The translations under genes were made by a program, and so were the position numbers. Shown here in pieces: positions 26,301 to 32,361 of a DNA stretch of 64,000 nt. The stretch is taken from assembly GCA_023653785.1 (NCBI GenBank), contig JAMKCH010084889.1, positions 31,967 to 95,966 on the forward strand, given 5' to 3'. Source of the stretch: Ophioderma brevispina (lineage: Eukaryota > Echinodermata > Ophiuroidea > Amphilepidida > Ophiodermatidae). Positions within the stretch are counted from its first letter, which is position 1. Every line of letters begins with the position of its first letter. Under the pieces are notes generated by a model that was not told the DNA's origin, did no database searches, and saw only the letters and a list, made by a program, of their open reading frames with translations.

Positions 26301-27368
26301 ATTATGTTTGTATTTCAAAAATATCAAAATAAAGTGAGAATACAAGGAAAAACATCATTACATAATTTCTACACATGTTTCACAAGAAGAAACATTGATA
26401 TTCGGAAGAATTCAAGCTGCTAAGTATTTTTTAAATATTTTTTGTTGTGTTTCGGACATCAATTTTCTCCTATTTTTCGATGTTTTTAGGAAAATATCTC
26501 ATAGAAAAGATAATGGAAAGTATGGCAAACTATATATGCCCAAATGCAGCTCAACGGCCCCTATCAAAATATTACCATTTTTTTCCCAATAAAGCATTGT
26601 TGAAAAGACTTATTAACCAAAGACACAAAATTTCTGGAAATGCACCGTTTTCATGAAAATCGACCGTATTCCATATGTAATTATATGGGTGTGTTACAAT
26701 CAGGGTAAATATCAGTCTTCCCGGGGTCCAGGTTATCAGGGTATACACAGCCTTCTATGTGTACCTACCTTAACTCCTACTTATTCATATACAACATCAT
26801 AAGCTCCTTGCGCAGCATTACCTCTAAAAGAGTTGATGAAGCATTTGAGGTCATCACATGATACTGCTGATGATACATCAAAGGTACAACAGGAAACAGG
26901 GATCTAATTCATCAGGGTATACATAACCTCCCATGTATACCTACCTTAACTCCTACTGCTTCCAATACAACATCATATGCTCCTTGCCCATGCAGCGTTA
27001 CCTCCAACAGATTTGAAAGGACATTGATGTATCACATGATATACTGCTGATAAACCAAAGGTATGACAGGAAATAGTGGCCTAATTCATCAGGGTATACA
27101 TAACCTCCCATGTATACCTACCTTAACTCCTACTGCTTCAAATACAACATCATATGCTCCTTGTCCAGCATCATCTCCAACAGAGTTGATGAAGCACGTG
27201 AGGTCATTACATGATACTGCTAAAAAGTCAAAGGCATCACATGATGTAGGGAAAGGAAATACAGTACTGGACAGAAGGGTGTATGTGACAGCAGCATTGT
27301 TGTCTACTGTCAGTACAATCTTAGCATCGACAGATAGCTGGGTGCTGCTGAGCTTGTTGACCACAAAG
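6095..27368 (-). CDS. Multi-exon gene for a tandem-module, Cys-rich, probably secreted protein (partial at both ends)
   Basis: Eleven minus-strand exons, listed separately, join with GT-AG sites and matching phases into 1,820 nt, or 606 codons plus one base at each end. The product is a chain of ~175-residue units. Each unit has: (a) a segment beginning D/N-C-P or G-C-D with C..C..CC and a later D-x-C/N-P-C; (b) a strand-rich segment such as S-Y-E-I-D-K-D-G; (c) a helical segment of the type F-x-x-x-x-N-x-x-x-x-A-x-x-x-I; (d) a Cys linker. Paired cysteines and N-x-T sites suggest an extracellular protein. No signal peptide or membrane segment is seen, because the first exon is absent; the last exon is also not found. 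I have seen similar modules in large uncharacterised marine-invertebrate proteins, but this is recollection. No function is proposed. Confidence 0.72.
6256..7837 (-). other. Intron of the module gene with a SINE-like remnant
   Basis: No coding signal. Around 7375-7600 there is a repeat related to that at 245-745. On the minus strand it contains a tRNA B-box-like word (ATAATTCGAGCCC, about 7490-7502) after AGAGCATGACG, suggesting a tRNA-derived SINE on the minus strand. The rest (6256-7370, 7600-7837) holds nothing I recognise. Confidence 0.45.
7838..7880 (-). CDS. Module-gene micro-exon of unit 3
   Basis: 43 nt between a cttacag acceptor and TTGAT|gtaagtt donor. It enters in phase 1 and leaves in phase 2, giving G-T-E-K-V-L-Y-M-G-D-T-F-S-L plus two bases that the next exon completes to Ile. 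This extends the Y-A-W end of the 8868-9074 exon and lines up with G-E-G-L-S-F of unit 1 and T-D-T-G-L-S-F of unit 2. Those units have this segment inside one larger exon. The double phase match with both neighbours is the main support for such a short exon. Confidence 0.7.
8180..8705 (-). pseudogene. CR1-like LINE reverse transcriptase fragment
   Basis: Read on the minus strand from about 8700 downward, three frames together give a reverse transcriptase palm. There is S-Q-G-A-I-L-L-P-I-L-F (family: P-Q-G-S-x-L-G-P-L-L-F), D-L-P-Q-C-S, then F-A-D-D-T-N-I-L at about 8602-8585, which is the catalytic F/Y-A-D-D. Further on come N-W-F-K-I-N-K-L-S-L, V-L-N-D-D-D-M-S-W-K-S-H and V-T-K-I-I-S-K-Y-N-G. 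Frameshifts separate these blocks, so it is dead. It lies in an intron in the same orientation as the host gene. Confidence 0.78.
8791..8860. repeat. (TA)35 microsatellite next to a splice donor
   Basis: An uninterrupted run of 35 TA dinucleotides. Only GACTTAC (8861-8867) separates it from the exon at 8868-9074. On the transcribed strand the donor GTAAGTC is followed at once by the TA run. Such runs are length-variable and can form hairpins. Confidence 0.97.
8868..9074 (-). CDS. Module-gene exon: Cys-rich segment of unit 3
   Basis: 207 nt, phase 1 in and phase 1 out. The acceptor is ttggatttttcag and the donor is TGGG|gtaagtc. It encodes 68 whole codons starting C-D-A-R-L and containing C-A-L-S-G-D-T-C, L-H-C-C, N-P-C-D-Y-T-F-S-V-G-V-E-K and Y-A-W. 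The CC pair and the later Pro-Cys align with the unit-1 and unit-2 segments (T-C-C and D-P-C; S-C-C and D-V-C). Compared with units 1 and 2 the exon stops earlier, because an extra phase-1 intron follows Y-A-W. Confidence 0.8.
9469..9609 (-). CDS. Module-gene exon: helical segment and linker of unit 2
   Basis: 141 nt, phase 1 in and out, with acceptor ccttgtatag and donor GGACG|gtaggtt. The translation runs N-D-T-V-A-A-F-V-K-H-V-N-N-V-A-S, A-I-N-A-I-I-R-K-L-G-L-Q-D-I-L, then G-C-T-L-P-P-P. It is an amphipathic helical stretch followed by a Cys/Pro linker that closes unit 2. The helix aligns with unit 1 (F-M-D-H-L-G-R-N-M-G-D-A-A-V). Here helix and linker share one exon, whereas units 0 and 1 have a phase-0 intron between them. 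One N-D-T sequon. Confidence 0.78.
10790..12722. mobile_element. Probable DNA-transposon remnant with ~190-bp inverted arms
   Basis: The right arm, reverse-complemented, repeats the left arm closely. Shared words are AGTCCGATAATTTTTAAAG, ATATACATT, CTAGGTCTTGCT, TGAGATAGAACGCC, GAAAGACGTAAA and CCAAACCAAAAGTTGCAGT. The interior (about 1.5 kb) shows no transposase and includes other repeats. Exact ends and a target duplication were not found, so this could instead be two independent insertions of one repeat in opposite orientations. Confidence 0.55.
12852..13092. repeat. Tandem repeat, ~86-bp period, about 2.8 copies
   Basis: The block TGTAATGATTG(T/C)TGGTGTGA followed by CACATTTGTGTTCAACA and GGCTACTCT recurs at about 12861, 12947 and 13033. 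Copies differ by scattered substitutions. It lies within 120 bp of the exon at 13212-13363, on its downstream (intron) side. Confidence 0.9.
13212..13363 (-). CDS. Module-gene exon: strand segment of unit 2
   Basis: 152 nt, phase 2 in and phase 1 out, with acceptor gatctatatttcag and donor CTTCCAG|gtaagat. It encodes Y-R-I-D-Q-D-G-E-Q-G-T-Y-T-I-G-L-G, then F-C-I-E-D-I-C, then S-R-C and N-L-P-G. It aligns closely with unit 1 (Y-E-I-D-K-D-G and L-C-V-D-D-V-C), including the two cysteines four residues apart and the following Cys. It splices in frame to 9469-9609. The phases match the homologous exon at 6095-6255. Confidence 0.8.
14062..14296 (-). CDS. Module-gene exon: Cys-rich segment of unit 2
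   Basis: 235 nt, phase 1 in and phase 2 out, with acceptor tttctttctccag and donor TGTCATT|gtaaaag. With the preceding base it starts D-C-P-Q-V-E-M-P, then I-T-C-H-V, S-C-T-G-I-S-C-C-A-E-M-D-L and L-D-V-C-N-F-Q-L-S-L-G. Unit 1 shows the same pattern (D-C-P-T-V-N-L-P, I-S-C-T-I, S-C-L-G-I-T-C-C-S-S-M-D-F), so tandem descent is clear. The donor gtaaaag is weaker than the others but the phase match to 13212-13363 supports it. Confidence 0.82.
14398..15130. mobile_element. Long-TIR non-autonomous DNA element (~730 bp)
   Basis: The left end TATGGGATATAATTG.. and right end ..CAATTATATCCCATA are inverted, and the inversion runs for about 115 bp per side. It includes GCGGTGTTTAT, ACCTCATTTGT, CTTGACCGAACCCACC and GGATTTAAAAGTTGCAGTAA. 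The internal block CTTGACCGAACCCACCCCAG..TTGACAA.CATA is itself repeated in direct orientation (about 14476 and 14877). No coding sequence. It sits in the intron between 14062-14296 and 16743-16812. Confidence 0.75.
15337..16223. mobile_element. Tc1/mariner-like non-autonomous element
   Basis: The ends TACCGTGTGAGTCAAAATGA and TCATTTTGACTCACACTGTA form terminal inverted repeats that continue inward through TTGTTCCCC, about 28 bp per side. The outer TA on each side fits the TA target duplication of Tc1/mariner elements. At 887 bp, with no open frame resembling a DDE/D transposase, it is an internally deleted or MITE-type copy. It lies in an intron of the module gene. Confidence 0.78.
16743..16812 (-). 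CDS. Module-gene exon: Cys linker closing unit 1
   Basis: 70 nt, phase 0 in and phase 1 out, with donor ACAGGAG|gtaagtc. It encodes (Q)-H-V-F-Q-Q-Y-T-S-G-P-V-C-E-V-G-I-P-G-S-V-T-G. The acceptor is a tandem NAGNAG (ttttcagcag), so the exon may start at 16812 or 16809, adding or dropping one Gln without changing frame. It corresponds to the 23509-23563 exon of unit 0 and to the C-terminal part of the 9469-9609 exon in unit 2. Confidence 0.7.
16893..17115 (+). repeat. tRNA-derived SINE
   Basis: The head TCTACTGGATAGAGAGCTTG resembles the D-arm/A-box region of a tRNA (TAGCTCAGTGGATAGAGCGC). The B-box-like GGTTCACAATC follows about 35 bp later (16953-16963), as in tRNA-derived SINEs. The body ..CTGGATTTAATTTGTGCAAG..CTCAGAATTGATCTCTC..GCAAATGAACCATGAA recurs at about 18018-18105, so at least two copies or halves are present. 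The acceptor and T arms do not pair well enough for a functional tRNA. Confidence 0.65.
17116..17960. other. Intronic sequence, possibly a retroelement 3' end
   Basis: No exon recognised. The last part, ..GGTGAATAAATTGAATGGAATTG at about 17852-17880, looks like the GAATAAATTGAAT-type tail of some LINEs or SINEs in the plus orientation. A 75-codon open frame at 17171-17398 has no recognisable domain. Confidence 0.35.
17990..18110 (+). repeat. Second copy of the SINE body
   Basis: TACTTAATTCTGGATATAATTTGTG, then AACTATTGATGAGATCAGAATT, CTCTCTATTGTCAATTT and GCAAATGAAGCATGAA parallel the body of the SINE at 16893-17115 with scattered changes. The tRNA-like head is not preserved here, so this is a 5'-truncated copy or the other half of a split element. 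Just right of it, GAGGGGACA(T/C)..CCATCACAGTCA(C/G)..GTTGATAAGAGTA.GGT occurs twice (about 18122-18165 and 18190-18232). Confidence 0.5.
18608..18851 (-). CDS. Module-gene exon: strand plus helical segments of unit 1, with RRKR site
   Basis: 244 nt, phase 2 in and phase 0 out, with acceptor tttgttgttacag and donor TTTGGAT|gtaagtt. It encodes Y-E-I-D-K-D-G-D-F-Y-E-V-S-L-S, then L-C-V-D-D-V-C, then P-N-C-N-S-R-R-K-R-E-L-P, then F-M-D-H-L-G-R-N-M-G-D-A-A-V. So it combines what are two exons in unit 2. The dibasic R-R-K-R lies between the strand and helical parts and fits the furin consensus R-x-K/R-R. Units 0, 2 and 3 lack it. Confidence 0.83.
19055..19262 (+). repeat. tRNA-derived SINE (second family)
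   Basis: GGTTGCGAGTTCGAGTCTATCC at 19079-19100 contains a T-loop/B-box GTTCGAGTC. After it comes a body with TAACAGATTCAGGGTAGAGG and AGAGAGATGATTACTC. The left arm is poorly preserved. It lies in the intron between 19499-19763 and 18608-18851. A functional tRNA is unlikely because the acceptor stem is not evident. Confidence 0.45.
19499..19763 (-). CDS. Module-gene exon: Cys-rich segment of unit 1
   Basis: 265 nt, phase 1 in and phase 2 out, with acceptor aatctcctctag and donor AGTTTCAG|gtacaaa. It encodes D/N-C-P-T-V-N-L-P, I-S-C-T-I-D-D-S-C-L-G-I-T-C-C-S-S-M-D-F, S-L-D-P-C-F-E-D-Y-Q-L-G-F-E, then a strand-rich part ending G-E-G-L-S-F. The cysteine pattern (C-P, C, C, CC, P-C) is the module signature shared with 14062-14296 and 8868-9074. 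It splices in frame to 18608-18851. Confidence 0.83.
19764..23508 (-). other. Long intron of the module gene
   Basis: No exon recognised. The segment 20390-20530 repeats about 10670-10765 (TATTGTAGCCCATG.., GGTTGCCAGGTAAC.., GGCCTCT.ATTG.CTAAACAC). TGT/ATG-rich simple sequence occurs at about 22830-22920 and a CT/CA microsatellite at about 23290-23330. The remaining sequence is unassigned AT-rich intron. Confidence 0.45.
23290..23331. repeat. (TC)n/(CA)n compound microsatellite
   Basis: A run of CT dinucleotides passes directly into CA dinucleotides. It lies in an intron of the module gene, roughly 180 bp from the 23509-23563 exon on its downstream side. Confidence 0.95.
23509..23563 (-). 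CDS. Module-gene exon: Cys linker closing unit 0
   Basis: 55 nt, phase 0 in and phase 1 out, with acceptor ttctttgtacag and donor CAATCAAA|gtaagca. It encodes E-Y-M-R-G-S-E-C-T-I-P-S-E-A-V-I-N-Q plus one base. It matches the position, phases and single-Cys/Pro character of the unit-1 linker (..G-P-V-C-E-V-G-I-P..). It joins 27122-27368 to 19499-19763 in frame, which is the main evidence for so short an exon. Confidence 0.68.
24351..24535 (+). promoter_or_regulatory. Array of four CCAAT boxes upstream of a TATA-like word
   Basis: CCAATCA occurs at about 24351, 24399, 24443 and 24483, inside degenerate ~45-bp repeats with ACACAAGTT(A/G)ACCAATCAGA and GCTAGCTTGT words. A TTTAAAAG word follows at about 24527 and GATTAAA at 24652. 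The layout resembles a promoter with downstream polyadenylation signal, as in a solo LTR, but no LTR ends or target duplication were found. It may be only a tandem repeat in an intron. Confidence 0.35.
25136..25218. repeat. 83-bp segment duplicated at 25859-25944
   Basis: The segment GCAACATGCATTATTGCG.. through ..GTGCAAGTGCCAGGC recurs almost unchanged (two differences seen) about 720 bp to the right, inside the poly(A)-bounded insert. The rest of 24900-25670 is unassigned intron. Confidence 0.9.
25670..26369. repeat. 169-bp perfect direct repeat flanking a poly(A)-bounded 362-bp insert
   Basis: 25670-25838 and 26201-26369 appear identical by eye over 169 bp (ACCTTGAAATAAGATGCAC.. to ..TTACATAATTTC). 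Between them 25839-26200 starts with about 20 A and ends with about 20 A. The insert's first ~86 bp copies 25136-25218; the remainder is not seen elsewhere in the window. This could be a very young duplication with insertion, or an assembly error at the two A-runs. It lies in an intron of the module gene. Confidence 0.85.
26769..26884 (-). pseudogene. Decayed duplicate of the 27122-27368 exon end, copy 1
   Basis: On the minus strand this reads F-D-V-S-S-A-V-S-C-D-D-L-K-C-F-I-N-S-F, then A-A-Q-G-A-Y-D-V-V-Y-E, a stop, then V-G-V-K and a gtaggta donor. The active exon reads A-V-S-C-N-D-L-T-C-F-I-N-S-V and G-Q-G-A-Y-D-V-V-F-E-A-V-G-V-K. One in-frame stop and no matching acceptor make it a pseudo-exon. 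Confidence 0.75.
26945..27060 (-). pseudogene. Decayed duplicate of the 27122-27368 exon end, copy 2
   Basis: The minus strand ends G-A-Y-D-V-V-L-E-A-V-G-V-K before a gtaggta donor, almost the active exon's end. The preceding part is frameshifted and shortened in the cysteine region. Together with copy 1 and the active exon it forms three tandem units of about 177 bp that include the donor and ~80 bp of following intron. Confidence 0.75.
27122..27368 (-). CDS. Module-gene exon: strand plus helical segments of unit 0
   Basis: 247 nt, phase 2 in and phase 0 out, with acceptor ccccttttaacag and donor GTTAAG|gtaggta. It encodes F-V-V-N-K-L-S-S-T-Q-L-S-V-D-A-K-I-V-L-T-V-D-N-N, then F-P-T-S-C-D-A-F-D-F-L-A-V-S-C-N-D-L-T-C-F-I-N-S, then Q-G-A-Y-D-V-V-F-E-A-V-G-V-K. 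It aligns with 18608-18851, in the same phases, and its K-I-V-L-T-V-D resembles L-I-L-T-I-D of unit 3. It is the most upstream exon recognised. The Cys-rich exon that should precede it was not found, and a LINE remnant starts at about 28.7 kb. Confidence 0.78.
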
Positions 27369-27651
27369 CTGTTAAAAGGGGGGAACAATGTTCAATGTCA
27401 GTGACGAAAAATGTATTTACACTGAAAGTAAAATGTATCTATGGTTACATACATTTTAATACATTTCCCATTTCTTTATGTACAAAAATAACAAAAATGA
27501 AAACTTCTACACTGTCTGCAAGACAACTATTTTCTTATTTTAGTGCTTGGGCCACGAGGTGATATTTGACATATGGGTACCATATAGAGTGGCAAAACGA
27601 GAGTACTACCAACTTGTTAAGACACTTCAACTTGAATAATTTCTGCATGAT

Positions 27652-28260
27652 AGACTTTCCAAAGTAGCAGCTTAAGCCTGCTAATTTGCATAAACAAAAT
27701 GGCTGCCATTCAAGTTGATCCATAACTGGTTTCAGCCATACCCTGTCTTGTAGAAGGATTATTTTGGTAAAAAAATGTTAACATGAGATGTTTGATAATA
27801 GACAACCACCAGAAGTCAAATACATACATTCTTAATTAAACCTAATTTGCATAAATCCAAAATGGCCGCCATTTTCGTAAATTTTGAGAATAATTTGACT
27901 TCAACATTCAAGGTATCATATGGATGAACTTTACACTACTCTAAAGTTTATAATTACACTATTGCTCAAACATGTATGTATGCAAGACTTCCAAGGTGAC
28001 AACTTAAGCAAGTAAATTTGAATAAACAAAATGGCCGCCATTGGAATTGCGACATAACTGGTTTCGGCTATATCCAGACTCGTTGAAGAAATATTTTAGG
28101 TTCAAAACTGCTAAAATGAGATGTTTGATTAAAAACAATCAAAATGAATTCATGGCCATCTATTTTAATAAACCTTATTTGCATATATCCTAAATAACCG
28201 CCATTGTTACCCAACATTTCAGCACTTAGATTGCTTTTTAAATGGTGGCCAGTTTTCAAT
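27652..28260. repeat. Two tandem copies of a ~335-bp repeat
   Basis: GACTTTCCAAAGTAGCAGCTTAAGC.. at 27652 recurs as GACTTCCAAGGTGACAACTTAAGC.. at about 27986. Shared words follow in the same order: AAACAAAATGGC(T/C)GCCATT, CATAACTGGTTTC, AAATGAGATGTTTGAT and TTGCATA. Class unknown; the AAATGGCCGCCATT words also occur in the long inverted repeat at 58150-59670. Confidence 0.8.
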
Positions 28261-28734
28261 CATGGGCAGTTTAAGTGTTAATCTATTGCACTTGCAATTC
28301 ATATGTCTAATCCCTAACGACCTTTAAAACCACTCGGACCCGGACAAAAAAATCATAGAGTGGACCCTTTCCTTGGGTTTATGGGAAATTGCTCCTAAAA
28401 CTGACAACAAAAGAATACTACTACCTCACTTTATATAGTTTTAAATCACTTATTTTTCATACAGAATATCTGATGATCCATTCTTGCACTACAAGTATAG
28501 TGTGCTTTAGTAGTTATTTCACTATTTTATGCACATTTTGCCCATGAATTACCATTTTTGCCAGTCATTAGCAATATCGCTATCAATCTGTTATCTAGTA
28601 ACAATACATAACATACCGCATTATACATAACTATTGACCAACTCACAAAGTTCTCATTACAAGTATTTGCCACTCTAGTCCTCTTGAAGACTACGCCACC
28701 ATATAGCTGTTTGGTAGCTTGCAAACAGGATGTT

Positions 28735-30170
28735 CTTTGTTCAGCTAGGAGCGAAGAAGAGCTGATGAAGTAGTCTCAAGAATGGACTACCACAAGGGAG
28801 TGTGCTCGCACCTCTCCTGTTCAACATCTATACCAACGACCAACCTAGGAGTGCAGGAACCTGTCGTTTCATCTATGCAGACGATCTTGGAATTAGCGCA
28901 CAAGATGCAGACTTCACACTTGTTGAAGAGAGACTCTCCAAAGCTTTGAATGAACTCCTAATTACTACGAGGAAACGACCTACGTGCAGATCCGTCCAAG
29001 ACACAGGTGTGTACTTTCCATCTACGCAACCGTGGAGCCAAACGTCAGCTTAGAGTAACCTGGTCTGGGAAACCCCTGGAGCACTGCGATAACCCTGTCT
29101 ACCTAGGAGTTGGGACCGCACTCTTTCTTATAAGACCCACATCAAGAAGACGAAGAGTAAAGTATGCTCAGGCAATAACATCAACGGAGAACGTATACAT
29201 CTTAGCAGGAATTGCTCCAACAGTTAGTAGTGTAGCGAGCATGCAAGAGCGTAGCTGCCCCAGTATCTAATGTGAAGCACACTTATGTCCGGACAGAGAC
29301 CTGCTGCCAACCGCCTTAAATCCAGACAGAGTTTCTTGAGCAAAATCCAACCTCTTGAATCAATCTCTAAGGAGTTTAAGGGAGTAACATCTACTGGTAT
29401 TGAACCTGGTGAGAATCTTCCACCTGGAGCGGACTCCCCATGGGCTGAATGGCGATTCTCAACAGATTGAGAACCAGAATTGGCCGATCTAAGGTTTCTT
29501 TGCAGAAGTGAGGCTACCTGGAAGCAGATCAGGACACTACCTGTGTTGTGGAACAGCACCACAGACAATGGAACATCTCTTGGTCTGCCCATTGTTGGAG
29601 CAACAATGCCCTGTATGGGAAAGATCAACCCATGGCAATAAACTTGACTCAGCATTAAATGCCTCCTGCCGGCTTATCATAAGATGTCTTCGTCCAACAC
29701 CAACGGAGAACGTATACATTTTAGCAGGAATTGCCCCATCAGACATCTGTGATAGTGTAGCGAGCATGCAAGAGCGTAGCTGTCAAGTATCTAATGTGAA
29801 GCACCCTATGTCCGGGCAGAGACCAGCTGCCACCACCTTAATTCCAGAGAGAGTTTCTTAAGCAAAGTCCAACCTCTTGAATCAGTCGCTAAGGAGCTTA
29901 AGAGAGTTGCATTGTGGAAAGAAAGACTTGTTTTCAACCAAATAACATCTATTGTTATTGAACGTGATAAACATCTTCCACCTGGAGCTGACTCCTCATG
30001 GACTTAATGGCGATGTTTCAACAGATTGAGAACTAGAATCAGCCGATGTAAGGTTTCTATGCAGAAGTGGGCTACCTGGAAGCATCCCAGTACACTATAC
30101 CTGTGGTTGTGGAACAGAACCACAGACAATGGAACATCTCTCTGCATGAAGGGTCAGACAGTTCTCAATG
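28735..30170 (+). pseudogene. Jockey/CR1-like LINE reverse transcriptase remnant with duplicated 3' part
   Basis: The frame starts mid-protein with N-G-L-P-Q-G-S-V-L-A-P-L-L-F-N-I-Y-T-N-D (about 28780-28840), then F-I-Y-A-D-D-L-G-I (the catalytic Y-A-D-D at about 28873-28890). After frameshifts it continues as C-T-F-H-L-R-N and N-P-V-Y-L-G-V. The C-terminal part has a Cys/His motif, C-C-G-T-A-P-Q-T-M-E-H-L-L-V-C-P, at about 29540-29590. The block starting T-E-N-V-Y-I-L-A-G-I-A-P occurs at about 29180 and again at 29704, so the distal ~500 bp is tandemly duplicated. Stops and shifts throughout; non-functional. Confidence 0.85.
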
Positions 30171-30554
30171 GAGGAAGCTGGCCAAGTTGTTCACGTCTTT
30201 GATGGGTGATCTAGTTCACGAAATGTGAGTTTTTGAAGTTTGTAAACGTGGAATTTGAGGAGCTTTTAGTCCAGAACATTGCCTTTGGCAGCAAATGCGC
30301 TGATAGTGTCACATCAATTACTGTATATGAATGCATGCCTTTGATGTACCTTGTCTTGTTTTGGGTTCCACACTTCATAAACATATTGCAGCTAATGTCA
30401 TTTTGAAGGCCAGGCTGAGGATCAGTTCAACTAATTAAAACTTGGGTGTAGTATGGTGTGCAGAAAAAGGGGTGTGTCGGTCTCTCTTGCGAGCTTTTTA
30501 GAGCTGGTACTTTCTCGAGGCCAAATGCACAAATCTCTACAAGTGACCAAGTGA

Positions 30555-30556
<2 letters not shown>

Positions 30557-30590
<34 letters not shown>
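30557..30590. repeat. (TC)n microsatellite
   Basis: About 17 TC dinucleotides, lying just before the fossil CXC-type reading frame. Confidence 0.95.
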
Positions 30591-30593
<3 letters not shown>

Positions 30594-30639
30594 GCTTACT
30601 GGCTGAGAGTTCATGTTGTTAGTATGTAGCTAGGTCACC

Positions 30640-31020
30640 CATCAAAGATGAGATCAACTTGCGGTACTAACTGTTTAGAGCAAAGAAAGCCAAAATTGAA
30701 TCTGGCCTGCTTCCTCCATGTGAGGAATGCCTAACCCTTCATGCAGATGGGGCAAACTATATGGTGCCGTAGAAGCCTCTCCAGACACTTCAAACCTCAA
30801 TGGTCATGGATGGATTGTACGTCCTGATGGTAATTTGATCATCAAGTGGATGAATGGCAAACCTGCTGCAGACGTTGTTTTAGAGTTCTTACCATGCAAT
30901 AATTGCCCAAGAGTGTGCAAGTTGCCAGACTGTGTATGTATGGCCAATGGGATGTCCTGTACAGATTTGTGCAAGGTGTCGACATGTGAAAACATGAAAG
31001 GTGAGGTCATTACATTGTAA
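30640..31020 (+). pseudogene. Fossil ORF with CXC-type cysteine-rich C-terminus
   Basis: One frame (about 30640-30770) reads I-N-L-R-Y-stop-L-F-R-A-K-K, then S-G-L-L-P-P-C. A shifted frame (to 31017) reads G-H-G-W-I-V-R-P-D-G-N-L-I-I-K-W, A-A-D-V-V-L-E-F-L-P-C, then C-P-R-V-C, C-V-C-M-A-N-G-M-S-C-T-D-L-C and a final Cys. A G-W-x-x..L..W..P..L-E-x-x-x-C lead-in followed by C-x-C-x-x-N-G-x-x-C-T-D-x-C is what I know from repetitive, uncharacterised invertebrate proteins that end in a tesmin/CXC-like region. One stop and one frameshift indicate decay. The parent element is not identified. Confidence 0.6.
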
Positions 31021-31900
31021 TGTAATACCACTGTATTGATCATGGTGCACAATATCACGCTGAAAATCTTTGATATTCACCGGGAAAGGCTTTTTTGATC
31101 TCAAGTCGGAATTTTGATACGCACGTATAGAAATTACAGAATCAGATAAAAAGTACTGCCTTGTCTTTAATACACAGATTTCAAGCCAACTACTTGCAGG
31201 TTATGTTCGCATATCCATGCCAGTAACAAAAATATAAAAATATGAGTTTTGATGAGTTTTTGATGCTAATCCCTTTAAAGGAGTAGATTAACATTGTACA
31301 TAACAGAAACAAAAATTCGCGTTCTAAAAACCACTTGTTATGCCGCGCCAAAATTTCTCCCGCCCAAAAAATGAAAAATCACTTTCCTGAAGCTCTTTTC
31401 CGTAAACTTTGGGTCATATTAGGAGAACATAAATACATTTACATTGCTGAAATAAAACTGTAAAAAGGTTAATACAGTAGGATTTAAGGAGTAAAACAAA
31501 GTTTGGATAGCGCCACCAAAATGCTTAGTTATGCTAATTAAATGATATTGAGGCAATTACATAAAATCTTGGGCAAAAAATAATTTAGCATAAAACATGG
31601 CACGCGAAAAATGTAATTTCTTGATTTTAATATTATAATTTCTCATGGCTGCAATGTGGGATTTAATAAAATACTGAATACTAAAATACAAAAAAAATAA
31701 TATTATTGCGTTGTCATCCTCGGCAATCAGAAACCGTGGTTTGTGTTTGACCAGACAATGTCCATGACTGAGCATGCGAAGGTCTTCACTAAATCTGTAC
31801 ACTTCCACCTTTGCAATATTTCAAAGATCCGTGTCCTTTTTCACGTTCGAAAGTTGTCATCATCTCGTCCGCTTACTGGTTTTTACTATGCCAATACTCT
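31021..31900. other. No recognisable feature
   Basis: AT-rich sequence without a recognisable gene or repeat boundary on either strand. Confidence 0.4.
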
Positions 31901-32214
31901 TCTGTAGGCCTATAGGATGTCGGCCAGAGATCGGACTAAACTACAGTTGATATTGCAGAATAGAGCAGCCAGACTGGTGTTCAGATCTGATAGAAAGACA
32001 CCGGCTATTCCACTCTTTAAAGAGCTCCACTGGCTACAGATCAGTAAGCATGCTGTCCCTAATTAGCCCTAAGGCCACTGAATCCACACCATTTACGTGT
32101 TGTCTTGGCACACAGCGCCGCCCATTGTTAAATTACGGTCAGAAAGTAATTTGAGCCACGCGACCTTGGCAAATCTTCACTGCGCTAGGGAGTTCACAAG
32201 TAGACGTTTCACGG

Positions 32215-32361
32215 TAGACGTTTCATATAGAAGTCCCATTGATGCAAATGAGGTATTGCTATTCATTCCGTCAAGCGCTACTGCACAACGCCATACAGCG
32301 CCTGGCGGAATCAATTGTAATACCTCATTTGCATCAATGGGACTTCTATATGAAACGTCTA
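32215..32361. mobile_element. Hairpin MITE with ~43-bp perfect arms
   Basis: The left arm TAGACGTTTCATATAGAAGT.. runs through ..GCAAATGAGGTATT, and the right arm is its exact complement, ending ACTTCTATATGAAACGTCTA. The centre is about 60 bp. CAAG precedes a partial extra copy of the end on the left and follows the right end, hinting at a 4-bp target duplication. It lies within the material that splits the LINE at 31925-33560. Confidence 0.8.

Noticed and set aside
27369..28735. Upstream Cys-rich exon of unit 0
   Set aside because: I searched the minus strand for a phase-1 to phase-2 exon with the CC signature and found none; a tandem repeat fills much of the interval.
29224..29655. 143-codon minus-strand open frame, the longest in the window
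   Set aside because: It is the antisense of the LINE remnant on the plus strand.
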